This document shows positions 22,788-31,923 of a stretch of 33,510 bases of DNA, one piece after another. This DNA is from a bacterium (GTDB lineage: Bacteria > Bdellovibrionota_C > UBA2361 > SZUA-149), in the NCBI GenBank assembly GCA_030433295.1, contig JAUIMJ010000011.1, positions 1 through 33,510 of the forward strand, read 5' to 3'. A model generated the notes under the pieces. It had not been told where the DNA came from. It worked only from the letters and a program-made list of their open reading frames with translations, and ran no database searches. The position numbers and the translations under genes are program-made. Every line of letters begins with the position of its first letter. Position 1 is the first letter of the stretch.

Positions 22788-22818
22788 CCGGAGCGAGAGC
22801 AGTATACATCTCGCCCGG
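22788..22818 (+). terminator. Hairpin after the ABC exporter operon
   Basis: CCGGAGCGAGA and TCTCGCCCGG pair over ten base pairs with one bulged A and a 10-nt loop. The following bases (AGTCTTGATTT) have only a weak T tract, so it may be an intrinsic terminator of modest strength or an mRNA-stabilising hairpin. Confidence 0.4.
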
Positions 22819-22894
22819 AGTCTTGATTTAAAAATTCAAAGTAGATACTCGCAGCAGTTGGAATCTGCAGAGCGCGTCAATTGTTTACTCATTA

Positions 22895-25342
22895 ATGATG
22901 AAAAAGCTATTTCGATTTGTATTTAAGTTTGGGGTAATCGTTGGATTACTCTCAACGATCGCAGTAGTGATTGCGGGTATCCATTTTTATATCAAGCTCA
23001 CAAGAGACCTTCCTCAGATTCAGCGAATCAGCGATTATCAGCCAAAAGCAGTCACCACACTTGTTTCAAAAAAGGGGATTCCCATTGCAGAGGTCTACGA
23101 TGAGCGACGGTATCCGGTGGCTTTTTCGGAGATACCTGAACTGGTCCGTAATGCATTCCTTGCTGCGGAGGACGCCAACTTTTACAATCACCCGGGAATT
23201 GACATCGTCAGTATTGCGCGTGCCTTCTGGGTGAACCTCCAGGCGGGTGGCTCGCGCCAGGGAGCTTCTACGATCACGCAGCAAATCGTAAAGTCTCTCC
23301 TGCTTACGAGAGAGAAGACCTACACCCGTAAAGCAAAAGAGGCGATTTTATCGTATCGCCTTGAGAAGGCGCTTACGAAAGATGAGATTCTTGGACTCTA
23401 CCTGAACGAGATCTTTCTCGGTTCTCGTGCCTACGGCATTGTTGCGGCGGCAAAGGTGCATTTCCATAAAGCGCTTGACGAGCTGACCGTTGCCGAAGCT
23501 GCATGGCTTGCCGGTTTGCCAAAGAAGCCTTCTTACTATGCGGCTCTGCGAAATCGCGATGAAGCCCTCGAGCGGCAGCGGTATGTGCTGAAGCAAATGC
23601 TGGAAAACAAGTTCATCAACGGCGAGCAGTACAAAGAAGCGCTCAAGCAGGAACTGAAGATTTTTGAGGCCGAAGATCAGACCATTCTTGCGGCGCCTTA
23701 TTTTGCGAGTCACGCAATCCACGAACTGAAAGAGCTGTTTCGCAAAAAGTTAGGAAAGGGTGTGGAGCCCGGAAACCCTGGTGGCTATGTCGTTGAGACC
23801 ACCGTGGATCTAGAGGCTTACGATGCCGCGGAGCGAGCGGTGCAGGACAATCTTCGCAATCTCGACAAGCGCCAGGGCTGGCGTGGCCCTTTTCGCAAGG
23901 CCGCTGAGTTGAAGGAGAATCCTCTTGATTCTTATTTTGCCGACTTTACTCATCCTTCGCAGATAGAAGAGCGAAAGGTGTATCGTGCTCGCATCGAGAA
24001 GCTCTCAAAAGGGAACACCCTTCTTGACGTAAGCATCGGCGAAATCAAGGGGCGGCTTTCACTTGCGAAAGCCAAGTGGGCCCGGCAAATGCTTAACAGC
24101 AAAAAGAAAGTCTATTGGGGAAAACCCGAGCGCAGTGTCGGGGTCGGGGATATCATTGAAGTATCGCTTGCTGAGAAACAGCGTAAGCCGGATCCGGAAA
24201 AGGAGGAAAATCCGGAAGACACGGGCAAAGCTGAGAACGCAGAAAAAAAGAGCAAAGCGCCTGCAGCAAAGGTGCATACGCCTTTGAAGCTGCGCCTGGA
24301 TCAGACGCCGTCTGCACAGAGTGCTATGGTCGTTTCCAACGCCATTACCGGAGATGTTGTTGCGATTATTGGTGGCTATGACTATTCGCTGAGTCAGTTC
24401 AATCGTGCGACGCAGGGGCGACTTCAGCCGGGTTCGGCGTTTAAGCCGTTTATCTACCTGGCCGCGATCGAAGAGTTACAATACACGCCCGCTACTATTG
24501 TTCCCGACTCACCTATCAGCATGGTTGCGGGCGACGGGAAGCTCTGGGCTCCGCAAAACTACGACCATACCTTCCTTGGTCCGATTACCATGCGAACCGC
24601 CCTGCAGCGATCGCGAAACGTGGTTTCCGTGTATCTTCTGCAACGCATTGGTGTCGCGCGGGGAATACAGTCGGCTCGCCGCCTGGGAATCAGTACGCCG
24701 ATTCCGCCTAATATGTCTATCTCGCTTGGGACTGCTGAGATTCACCCCATAGAACTCGTGCGCGCGTACGGTGCGTTTGCTGCCGAGGGATGGCTGGCGG
24801 ACACCGTGGTGATTCGCAAGGTTAAGGATCGATACGGGAAGCTTCTCTATGAAAAGAGAACCAGGCAGGAGCCCGTTATTGACCCCACCGATGCTTTCCT
24901 GATGGCCAATATGATGAAGGGCGTTGTTGAGCGGGGAACGGCGCAGCGGGTTAAAGCGCTGGGGCGTCCGGTTGCCGGAAAGACCGGAACGACAAATGAT
25001 CAGATGGATGCCTGGTTTGTTGGCTACACCCCGGAGTGGGTTGCTGGTGTCTGGGTCGGTTTTGATCAGAAGCGCTCCCTGGGGCGATTTGAGACCGGCG
25101 GAAAGGCGGCGGCCCCTGCGTTTCTGGCATTCATGCAGGAGTTTCTTGAGGGAGCTACCGTCTTTGATTTTAATATTCCCGACGGGGTGATTCCCGTTCC
25201 GATCAATCTCGCCACCGGGCAGCTTGCCGATCCGGAAGACCCTTCGGCTTTTGTTGAGTATTTTAAGAGTGGAACTGAGCCGCGGCGAACGACTCGTCAG
25301 CTTGAAATTCCAAGGGATTACTTAACGAACGACGAATTTTAA
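22895..25342 (+). CDS. Class A penicillin-binding protein (PBP1A type)
   Basis: The 815-residue bifunctional peptidoglycan synthase has an N-terminal anchor (about 12-34). The GT51 glycosyltransferase domain has catalytic Glu92 in AAEDANFYNHPG and QGASTITQQ (122-130). The transpeptidase domain has SAFK (Ser514, Lys517), SRN (573-575) and KTGT (696-699). It polymerises and cross-links peptidoglycan in the periplasm. A highly charged, lysine/glutamate-rich insertion (about 428-457, e.g. KPDPEKEENPEDTGKAENAE) lies between the OB-like and transpeptidase domains and is longer than I expect. ATG ATG at 22895/22898 leaves a one-codon uncertainty in the start. It stands alone with its own upstream gap. 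Confidence 0.93.
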   Translation: MMKKLFRFVFKFGVIVGLLSTIAVVIAGIHFYIKLTRDLPQIQRISDYQPKAVTTLVSKKGIPIAEVYDERRYPVAFSEIPELVRNAFLAAEDANFYNHPGIDIVSIARAFWVNLQAGGSRQGASTITQQIVKSLLLTREKTYTRKAKEAILSYRLEKALTKDEILGLYLNEIFLGSRAYGIVAAAKVHFHKALDELTVAEAAWLAGLPKKPSYYAALRNRDEALERQRYVLKQMLENKFINGEQYKEALKQELKIFEAEDQTILAAPYFASHAIHELKELFRKKLGKGVEPGNPGGYVVETTVDLEAYDAAERAVQDNLRNLDKRQGWRGPFRKAAELKENPLDSYFADFTHPSQIEERKVYRARIEKLSKGNTLLDVSIGEIKGRLSLAKAKWARQMLNSKKKVYWGKPERSVGVGDIIEVSLAEKQRKPDPEKEENPEDTGKAENAEKKSKAPAAKVHTPLKLRLDQTPSAQSAMVVSNAITGDVVAIIGGYDYSLSQFNRATQGRLQPGSAFKPFIYLAAIEELQYTPATIVPDSPISMVAGDGKLWAPQNYDHTFLGPITMRTALQRSRNVVSVYLLQRIGVARGIQSARRLGISTPIPPNMSISLGTAEIHPIELVRAYGAFAAEGWLADTVVIRKVKDRYGKLLYEKRTRQEPVIDPTDAFLMANMMKGVVERGTAQRVKALGRPVAGKTGTTNDQMDAWFVGYTPEWVAGVWVGFDQKRSLGRFETGGKAAAPAFLAFMQEFLEGATVFDFNIPDGVIPVPINLATGQLADPEDPSAFVEYFKSGTEPRRTTRQLEIPRDYLTNDEF

Positions 25343-25490
25343 GTCTTCCCATACCTAAAAACGAGTGTTTTACTGAGTTGTGGCCGCACGCCGTACGGGT
25401 GAAAACATCCGGGCATCTCTCGCCCTTGAACATACGATGAGACGCAGTTTTGTGAATCAAGGCTTGTTTAGCGATAAGGAGCCGGGGATC

Positions 25491-26261
25491 ATGCCACAGT
25501 ACAGGTGGATTATGGGCAGGTGGTTTTTTGTTTTAGTTGTATGCTGTGGCGTAGTATCGGGAGTTTCTCGGGCTGAGGATTTCAGTGTGGATGCTGCCCT
25601 CGAAGTAGAAGATGAGCAGGCGTCGCCTGGTGAAAATGAGTTTCTTGATTTGGAGGAGGAGAATCTTCCGTTCAGGGTGCCGAAAGATCCTCTCTTGCTG
25701 CCCCCGTCAGCTTTAATTGAAACGAGCAAGGGGCCCTTTGAAATTCGCTTTTATCGTGAGGAAGCGCCAATTTCTGTGGCTAACTTTACGCATCTTGCTC
25801 AGAAGGGAGTGTATAAAGGAGTGCAGTTTCACCGCTACGTGCCGGGATACCTGATTCAGGGGGGCGACCCGACCGGGACTCGAAAAGGGGGACCCGGCTG
25901 GACACTACCTCCGGAAATCAGAGGTTCGATTCAGCATGTTGCGGGGAGCATAGGGTGGGCACAACTTCCGCGCAGAGTGAACCTGCGCCGAAGATCAAAT
26001 GGCAGTCAGTTTTACATCACCCATAGACCCGCCCCTGGTCTCGATGGAGCATACACTGTTTTTGCCCAGGTGATTCGCGGACTGGACAATGCGCGAAGGC
26101 TCAGGGAAGGGGATAGTATAACTAATATTAAGCTTCCGAAGAAATGGAAGCGAGAAGAGGCGAAGCGAAGAGCAGCTCGCAAGAAGCAATCATCTTCGCC
26201 GCTTCCTCAGGAGAACGAAACGGAAAGTGAGGATCTTGGAGAGGAGCGTGTCACACCATAG
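25491..26261 (+). CDS. Periplasmic cyclophilin-type peptidyl-prolyl isomerase
   Basis: The start at 25491 is supported by AAGGAG (25477-25482), 8 nt upstream; the frame is open further up but without such a site. The product has 256 residues with a signal peptide (about 8-29, ending VSRAED). A linker rich in Asp/Glu follows, and then the cyclophilin core: ISVANFTHLAQKGVYKGVQF HRYVPGYLIQGGDPTG and SNGSQFYITHRPAPGLDG. These cover the canonical FHR and QGGD sites. The tail is basic (KRREEAKRRAARKK type) then acidic. It should speed proline isomerisation during folding of exported proteins. It overlaps the next gene by 35 bp. Confidence 0.88.
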   Translation: MPQYRWIMGRWFFVLVVCCGVVSGVSRAEDFSVDAALEVEDEQASPGENEFLDLEEENLPFRVPKDPLLLPPSALIETSKGPFEIRFYREEAPISVANFTHLAQKGVYKGVQFHRYVPGYLIQGGDPTGTRKGGPGWTLPPEIRGSIQHVAGSIGWAQLPRRVNLRRRSNGSQFYITHRPAPGLDGAYTVFAQVIRGLDNARRLREGDSITNIKLPKKWKREEAKRRAARKKQSSSPLPQENETESEDLGEERVTP

Positions 26262-28488
26262 ACCACGTAAGAGAGCAGTCGAGCTGACTCTCTCCCGCGC
26301 CTTGCGTTTGCTCTTTGTGATCGTTCTGAGCTGGAGCTACCTTGCTGATATTCCTGTTGTGGATTTCCAGGAAGATTCGGCAATAGCGCAAAGCAAAAAG
26401 AAGCGAAAGCGTCGTCGCCGTCGCAAGGTTCGTGAGAGCAAATCCGAGGAAACCAAGGACCCAGGTAAGCCGTTTGCTGTCGTCGGCGGGGATGAGAAAG
26501 TCGATCATGCGGCATTTGATGCAGATCAGTCAGCGAAGAGCGGCTTAGACGTCGTTCTGGTTCTCGACTCATCCAGAAGTATGCAAAGAACCGATCCGGG
26601 ACGCTTACGCGATCAGGGAGCAAAGCTCCTCGTTCGTTTCCTGGCTGAGGGCGACCGCATCGCGATACTGCATTTCGATGAGAAAACCACCGTGGATCTT
26701 CCGATGACCGAGGTGGGCGCTGAGACGCTATCCAAAACAGATTCCGTCATCACCGCGATTCCGAATGAGGGGAATTTTACGGATCTCTGGTCCCCAATTA
26801 ACTCCGCATTCGAGCTGCTTAAGAAAGACGGGCGAGCAAACGCCGATAAAGCGGTAGTGCTTTTGTCAGATGGTAAAATGGATCCGCATCCTAACGCTGG
26901 TGATAAACAGGCTTTGCTGATGCGGCTTCTGGAGACGGATCTTCCGGCGTTTAAAAAGAAAAAGATAAAGCTCTATACGCTTTCGCTGAGCAGCGAGGCA
27001 GACCAGGACCTGCTTCGCTTGATGGCACAAAAAACCGGAGGTCTTCACTGGTTTGCGCCGGACGTAAACACCGTCCACAAAATATTTTCAGATTTATTCC
27101 TCACTCTGAAGCAGCCGCAGGTGGTTGCACTTGAGGGCTCCGGCTTTGAGATCGATGGTACGACGACTGAAGCTACGTTTTATCTCTCTAGAACCGACCC
27201 GAAACAACAGGTCTCAATTATCGATCCTCAGGGCAACAGCTTCAACAACGTAAACTTTCCTTCAAATGTGAAGTGGTATCGAGGGACCCTCTTCGATGTG
27301 GTCACCATCAAAAACCCGCTTCCGGGGGTATGGGGAGTGGATGGCCTGGATAATCCCGAGGGTTTTGCCACGCTCCTCAGTGATTTGAAGGTGCAGGTGC
27401 GCTGGCCACAGCTCGTGCTGCGTAAAGGCGACTCCATGACCTTTATGGTTAGACTTACCGACAAAGGGAAACCGGTGGATGATGCGAATATGAAGGATAT
27501 TACCTTCTATACGTACAAAATCATCGAAAGCCGAAGCGGTAAGCTGATGAACCGAGCCGCCTTAAATGACAAAGGAGAAGACGGCGATCAGGAGGCAGGA
27601 GATGGAATCTATTCCGCTACGATTAAGTTCGACGACGAAGGTGAATATAAAGCCCTGATTTCGGTAGCCGGCCCCACGTTTACGCGACAGCAGTATATTT
27701 CGTTTAACGTCTCAACGGGAACGCTGGCGCTGGTTGTTGAACCGCCAAACGAGTTTACCGGTAAGGCGGGGGCCTTGAAGGTCGTCCTCGGAAAAGAGAT
27801 AGCAGAGCTTGATAAGAAGAAGGTGATGCTGGTTGCCGAGCAAGCGGGGGCCGAGAAAGCTGTTGGTCTTTCTCTGGATGCCTATCTTCAGGATGACGGA
27901 ACATATCTGGTCCCCGACAGCCTGCTCCCTACCGGAACGTATAAGATTCACGCGCGCTTCGAAGGAATCGAAGGGAAGAAGAACAAAGTCGAAGCCGCGA
28001 GTGAGACCATTGAATATGCGTTTAAAAGTATTCCGGGCGAAACCTCACCGGGAGAAGTAAGCATGCTTGCTGCTCAGGAAGAGGAAGCCAGCGAGTACGA
28101 TCTTATTTTCGGTATCTCCTCTACTGTTATCTCTTTGCTGGTCACCCTTGGGGCGGGATATTTCTTTCTGAGAAAAGCCGGTAAGGACGGAGGTGTCTCC
28201 ATTGTTGACCGAAAGAAGTACAGCATTCCTGAAGAAATAGAGCAGGCGATCGAGGCGGTTAAGGAAAGAGCCTCTTCGGAGCGACGGGCACCGAGCGAGC
28301 TTGAGCTTGAACTTTTTCACCTGGTGAAAGATAAGCTTGTTGCAATCCCGGTTACCGAGGGTCAGGGCATTCCTGATGAAGGAGCTGAGGGCGAGGGAGA
28401 TGAAGCTGGTGAAGGAGCCGAGGAGGGGGCCGAAGGTGATGCGGCTTCCGAAGAGGGAGCCGAGGAAGAAAAGGCTGACGGGGCGTAG
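26227..28488 (+). CDS. Membrane-anchored von Willebrand factor A domain protein
   Basis: The 753-residue product begins with GTG at 26227 (AGGAG at 26209-26213). It has a hydrophobic N-terminal segment (about 26-45), a run of eleven basic residues (57-67), then a vWA domain with the MIDAS motif DSSRS (114-118) and VVLLSDGKMD. Beta-rich domains follow (about 300-600), with a second membrane span around 622-646 and a cytoplasmic tail. The tail ends in a low-complexity Gly/Glu/Ala stretch (GAEGEGDEAGEGAEEGAEGD). vWA domains bind metal-dependent protein ligands. The pairing with a coiled-coil membrane protein downstream suggests an envelope complex, but its job is unknown. Confidence 0.82.
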   Translation: MRILERSVSHHRPRKRAVELTLSRALRLLFVIVLSWSYLADIPVVDFQEDSAIAQSKKKRKRRRRRKVRESKSEETKDPGKPFAVVGGDEKVDHAAFDADQSAKSGLDVVLVLDSSRSMQRTDPGRLRDQGAKLLVRFLAEGDRIAILHFDEKTTVDLPMTEVGAETLSKTDSVITAIPNEGNFTDLWSPINSAFELLKKDGRANADKAVVLLSDGKMDPHPNAGDKQALLMRLLETDLPAFKKKKIKLYTLSLSSEADQDLLRLMAQKTGGLHWFAPDVNTVHKIFSDLFLTLKQPQVVALEGSGFEIDGTTTEATFYLSRTDPKQQVSIIDPQGNSFNNVNFPSNVKWYRGTLFDVVTIKNPLPGVWGVDGLDNPEGFATLLSDLKVQVRWPQLVLRKGDSMTFMVRLTDKGKPVDDANMKDITFYTYKIIESRSGKLMNRAALNDKGEDGDQEAGDGIYSATIKFDDEGEYKALISVAGPTFTRQQYISFNVSTGTLALVVEPPNEFTGKAGALKVVLGKEIAELDKKKVMLVAEQAGAEKAVGLSLDAYLQDDGTYLVPDSLLPTGTYKIHARFEGIEGKKNKVEAASETIEYAFKSIPGETSPGEVSMLAAQEEEASEYDLIFGISSTVISLLVTLGAGYFFLRKAGKDGGVSIVDRKKYSIPEEIEQAIEAVKERASSERRAPSELELELFHLVKDKLVAIPVTEGQGIPDEGAEGEGDEAGEGAEEGAEGDAASEEGAEEEKADGA

Positions 28489-28526
28489 AATCAAAGAGCA
28501 GATGTGTAGGGCTTAGGAGCAGTTTG

Positions 28527-29195
28527 ATGCTTTGGATTTCAATAAATATTGGGCTTTATCTTCTCGGGCTGGGGGTGCTCTTCTACCTCCTGGGAAGAAA
28601 AAAAGCCGCTGTTGATAAGCGTCTTGCCACCAACCTTTCACTTGCCAGGAAAGAGCGGGATACCAAGAAGGAGGTCGTCTTTGAACTTGGTGAGCATGCC
28701 CTGGGGATGATCACCAAGGCAGACCTTGAGGCGCTTGATGCAAAGCTTGCTGAGAGCGAAGATTCCCTGCAGACCGGTAAGGGAAAGATCACCATCACCG
28801 AAGCGGAGCTTGAGGCGGTAGATACGCGACTCAGAGAACTCGAAGAGCTAAAGCGCGAGCTCGAAGTTAGTAACATCGATGCGGTTAAAGAGCTTGAAAT
28901 GCTGCGTTCCCAGCAGCGTGAAATTGCTTCGAAGAACGAAGCCATGAGAAATCAGATCAATGAGTCCATACAGCAGATCGACAGTCTAATAGGGGCGCTG
29001 TCAGAGTCTGCGGAAGCGGTCGAAAAATTGACCAACGCAAAGAACGAACTGACCGAAACAGAGCAGAAAGTTCAGGTCTTTGAAGATCAGATTTCTTCGA
29101 TACACGAAAAATACCTTACCCTTAAGAAGGCCTACGATGCGCTTGATATTGAATACGCGCAGCTCTACGAAAAGCAGCAGTCCGCTCTCGATTAG
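28527..29195 (+). CDS. Membrane-anchored coiled-coil protein
   Basis: The product has 222 residues from the ATG at 28527, with TAGGAG (28514-28519) as ribosome binding site; a TTG three bases earlier is also in frame. An N-terminal span (about 5-23) is followed by KKAAVDKR, so the rest is probably cytoplasmic. Residues 45-220 are almost entirely Leu/Glu/Lys/Ala heptads, e.g. LEALDAKLAESEDSLQTGKG, forming a long coiled coil. No family is recognised. It lies 38 bp after the vWA gene and is likely co-transcribed. Confidence 0.75.
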   Translation: MLWISINIGLYLLGLGVLFYLLGRKKAAVDKRLATNLSLARKERDTKKEVVFELGEHALGMITKADLEALDAKLAESEDSLQTGKGKITITEAELEAVDTRLRELEELKRELEVSNIDAVKELEMLRSQQREIASKNEAMRNQINESIQQIDSLIGALSESAEAVEKLTNAKNELTETEQKVQVFEDQISSIHEKYLTLKKAYDALDIEYAQLYEKQQSALD

Positions 29196-29239
29196 TGCCC
29201 CGCTCATGTAGCGCAGAGGGGAGAGATTCACAGCACTCC

Positions 29240-29998
29240 ATGAAGAACATCCTTTTCATTACGGGTACGGATACCGGTGTCGGTAAAACAAAGGTGACAG
29301 CCGGCATCGGTCGCATGCTGCAACAGGCGGGAGTGCAGGTAGGAGTGTGCAAGCCGGTAGAAACCGGATGCGAGCCCGGGCCAGAGGGGGAGCTCCTCGG
29401 GGCAGACGTCGCCTTTCTTCGGTCGAGCCTGTTCGCCACTGAGGCAGCAGCAGAAATCGAGGATATTGTGCTGCATCAGTACGCTGCCCCGGCTGCCCCC
29501 TCGGTAGCAGCGGCGGCCGTGGGGGAGTGCATCGATTTCTCCGCTATGTGCGAGAAAATTAGTGAGAAATCTAAGCAGGTAGATCTCATGCTGCTGGAGG
29601 GGGCTGGCGGACTGCTGGTGCCTATAAACGATGAATTTACTATGCTTGACCTGGCTCGGGAGCTCGGGGCAAGCGTTCTGCTGGTTGTGGCGTCCAGACT
29701 GGGTGCTCTGAATCACGCCTGCCTTACGCTTTCCGTGCTGAACTCTGCTAGACTTCCCGTTTTTGGCTATCTCTTCAATGAGTACTCCTCAGTGGTGGAG
29801 GATCCCTATCGCCTGGCGCGGGAGACCAATCGACAGGAGTTGTCGCGGCTTGCTGCTCAATATGGGGTTCTGGAAAAAGCCTATCTCCCCGTTCTCGCAG
29901 ATGCCGGGGATGTTGGCGAAATTGATGCAACTTTTGCTGCCGCAGAGATGCAGCCATTTCTTGAGTCGATAATTGAATATTTCGACGTAAGGCGGTAA
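29240..29998 (+). CDS. bioD: Dethiobiotin synthetase
   Basis: The 252-residue ATP-dependent enzyme closes the ureido ring of dethiobiotin from 7,8-diaminopelargonate and CO2, the penultimate step of biotin synthesis. It has the P-loop GTDTGVGKTKVT (9-20), CKPVETGCEP (about 36-45) with the carboxylate-binding lysine, and LLEGAGGLLVPI (about 118-129) with the metal-binding glutamate. The ATG at 29240 is preferred over the upstream GTG overlapping the previous stop, because the P-loop then sits at the usual distance from the N-terminus. No other bio gene is adjacent, so biotin genes are scattered in this genome. Confidence 0.93.
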   Translation: MKNILFITGTDTGVGKTKVTAGIGRMLQQAGVQVGVCKPVETGCEPGPEGELLGADVAFLRSSLFATEAAAEIEDIVLHQYAAPAAPSVAAAAVGECIDFSAMCEKISEKSKQVDLMLLEGAGGLLVPINDEFTMLDLARELGASVLLVVASRLGALNHACLTLSVLNSARLPVFGYLFNEYSSVVEDPYRLARETNRQELSRLAAQYGVLEKAYLPVLADAGDVGEIDATFAAAEMQPFLESIIEYFDVRR

Positions 29999-30063
29999 AA
30001 GATCTCCCTTTATCCCCGTTGTCCTTGGAGAAGGCGCAATCAAACGAGTCGATGTTTTAGCTC

Positions 30064-30630
30064 ATGACAGCCAGTGCACACAGTCAGGCCGGTGGTACGA
30101 CTTCTTTCTCTCTCGAAGATTTCATGTCCGAGAGGAGGATAGAGGGGGTGCTTCGGGATCGTATCCTCAAGCTCGATACTAAGGACCAACAGGCACTTTC
30201 TTCGATTCTCGAAGAGAGCCATCCAAGCGCTAACACCCTGCGAGATATTCTTCGCCTGGCTTCTGAAGTCGCTGCCCGGGATAAAATCTCTCTTGCTGAA
30301 GTGTTCACGCAGGAATCGGTTTCTTTGCTCCTGGGTCGTGAAGGACTTTCCCGCAAGGATAAGCAGAGACTGATAAAAAAGGAGATGGAGCGTCTTCGAT
30401 ATCCGGAACGACGTCGTTTGGAGGATCGCGCGCAGGAGCTATGCCGCGAGCTTGTAAAGGACACCGGTCTAAGGATGGAATTGCCGAAAGATCTGGAAGG
30501 GGGAACGATTGCCGTCCGCGTTTCAGAGCGTAGCCCTGAGGGCTTTGCGGAGATTGCAGATAAGTTCAATCAGCTTAGCCAGCATCCCTCTTGTGTCAGC
30601 TTGTTTAATCTTCTGAACGGAGTTGAGTAG
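30064..30630 (+). CDS. Hypothetical protein coupled to the radical-SAM gene
   Basis: The 188-residue basic, mostly helical protein has no signal peptide or membrane span. SLEDFMSERRIEGVLRDRIL (about 16-35), a REGLSRKDKQRLIKKEMERL stretch (about 92-111) and a C-terminal alpha/beta end (GGTIAVRVSERSPEGFAEIA) can be seen. I do not recognise a family. Its stop overlaps the GTG start of the spore photoproduct lyase-like gene by one base (TAGTG), implying translational coupling and a joint role. Confidence 0.6.
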   Translation: MTASAHSQAGGTTSFSLEDFMSERRIEGVLRDRILKLDTKDQQALSSILEESHPSANTLRDILRLASEVAARDKISLAEVFTQESVSLLLGREGLSRKDKQRLIKKEMERLRYPERRRLEDRAQELCRELVKDTGLRMELPKDLEGGTIAVRVSERSPEGFAEIADKFNQLSQHPSCVSLFNLLNGVE

Positions 30631-31811
30631 TGGGACGCGACAGGTCACATATTCATCCGGACATTGTTTTTGTTTCTCCTGAGGCAAAAGACGACGCACT
30701 CACCCGGCGGGTCATAGAGCGCCTGCCCGATGCGGACATTCGCTATTTGTCGCGCGATGGTGATCCCCTGTCAGAGCTTTCCCCTGATGAGACCGGCCTT
30801 TCGTCAGGGCAGGAACTGAGCGAAGTCGATCGATTTACCGCTGGGAAGCGCCTCTTATTGCTGACGCGCTACAAGGGTTCCTGGCTAAAAGCCTGCCCGG
30901 GCACCAGCAGTCATGTCTGCTGCAATTTGTGGATTGTAAACCCGGGAGAAGGGTGCCCGCTGGACTGCACCTATTGTTATCTTCAGAGTTATCTAAAACG
31001 AAACCCGACTCTCAAGCTGTATACGAATACGGCAGAGTTGCTTGAGGCAATCGGAGAGCGTGCTTCACAAAATCCCGACCGACTGTATCGGGTGGGGACC
31101 GGCGAGTTAATCGATAGCCTGGTTTGGGATGATTTGACCGATTTTACCCGGGAGATAGTGCCGTTCATTGGGTCGCTGCCGAACGTCATTCTTGAATTGA
31201 AGTCAAAGGATGACTGCGTCGACAACCTTGTAGACCTGCGTGATACACATAATGGAAACACTGTCGTATCCTGGTCGGTCAATGCTAGAGAAGTAAGTGA
31301 AAAAGACGAAGCTGCAACAGCGACGCTCGATGAGCGCATAGCGGCGGCTGAGCGGGTGGTAGCGGCAGGCTACCGAGTGGGCTTTCACTTTGATCCTTTG
31401 GTGTTCTTCGATGGCTGGGAAGAGGGATACCAGGAAGCAGTAGAGTCGATCTTTTCCAGAATTCCATCCACTGCGGTAGCCTGGGTGAGTGTTTCCAGTT
31501 TGCGCTATCAGCCCGACATGCAGAGGATTATGATGGAACGCTTTCCGGATAGTTCTCTGCCGTTCGGGGAGCAGTTTCAGTCAAAAGATAGTAAATTACG
31601 GTACGTCCAACCAATTCGCTTCAAGATGCTGCGCTTTGTCTGGGAGCAGCTCAAGTCCGTTCGGGAGGATATGCCGGTATATATGTGCATGGAGAGTTCT
31701 GCAGCATGGCGCTCGATAAACGGCGGAGCGCCGGTTGCCGGATCTGAGTTGGCAGAGGTGTTTACCCGACGTGGCAGGCTGCCAATACTACCGAGTTCGG
31801 GACCCGCATAG
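30630..31811 (+). CDS. Radical-SAM protein of the spore photoproduct lyase family
   Basis: The 393-residue protein has the radical-SAM cluster motif Cys109-x3-Cys113-x2-Cys116 (GCPLDCTYCYLQSYL). It is preceded by ACPGTSSHVCCNLWI, an arrangement characteristic of SplB homologues. In spore formers SplB repairs the thymine dimer 'spore photoproduct' with S-adenosylmethionine; here the surrounding genes look Gram-negative and non-sporulating, where family members have an unknown substrate. VILELKSKDD and VSWSVNA are further family segments. The start is GTG, overlapping the previous stop by one base. It may act in DNA repair or another radical reaction. Confidence 0.85.
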   Translation: MGRDRSHIHPDIVFVSPEAKDDALTRRVIERLPDADIRYLSRDGDPLSELSPDETGLSSGQELSEVDRFTAGKRLLLLTRYKGSWLKACPGTSSHVCCNLWIVNPGEGCPLDCTYCYLQSYLKRNPTLKLYTNTAELLEAIGERASQNPDRLYRVGTGELIDSLVWDDLTDFTREIVPFIGSLPNVILELKSKDDCVDNLVDLRDTHNGNTVVSWSVNAREVSEKDEAATATLDERIAAAERVVAAGYRVGFHFDPLVFFDGWEEGYQEAVESIFSRIPSTAVAWVSVSSLRYQPDMQRIMMERFPDSSLPFGEQFQSKDSKLRYVQPIRFKMLRFVWEQLKSVREDMPVYMCMESSAAWRSINGGAPVAGSELAEVFTRRGRLPILPSSGPA

Positions 31812-31923
31812 CTGCCTCCATGCTGCGCAGTCGACGGATTATCTGATGCCCGTCGCGAAATATTTTTATAGAATATGCGGTGCACTGAGGTGCTGCAAAA
31901 AACAATAAGCGGATAGGTAAATC

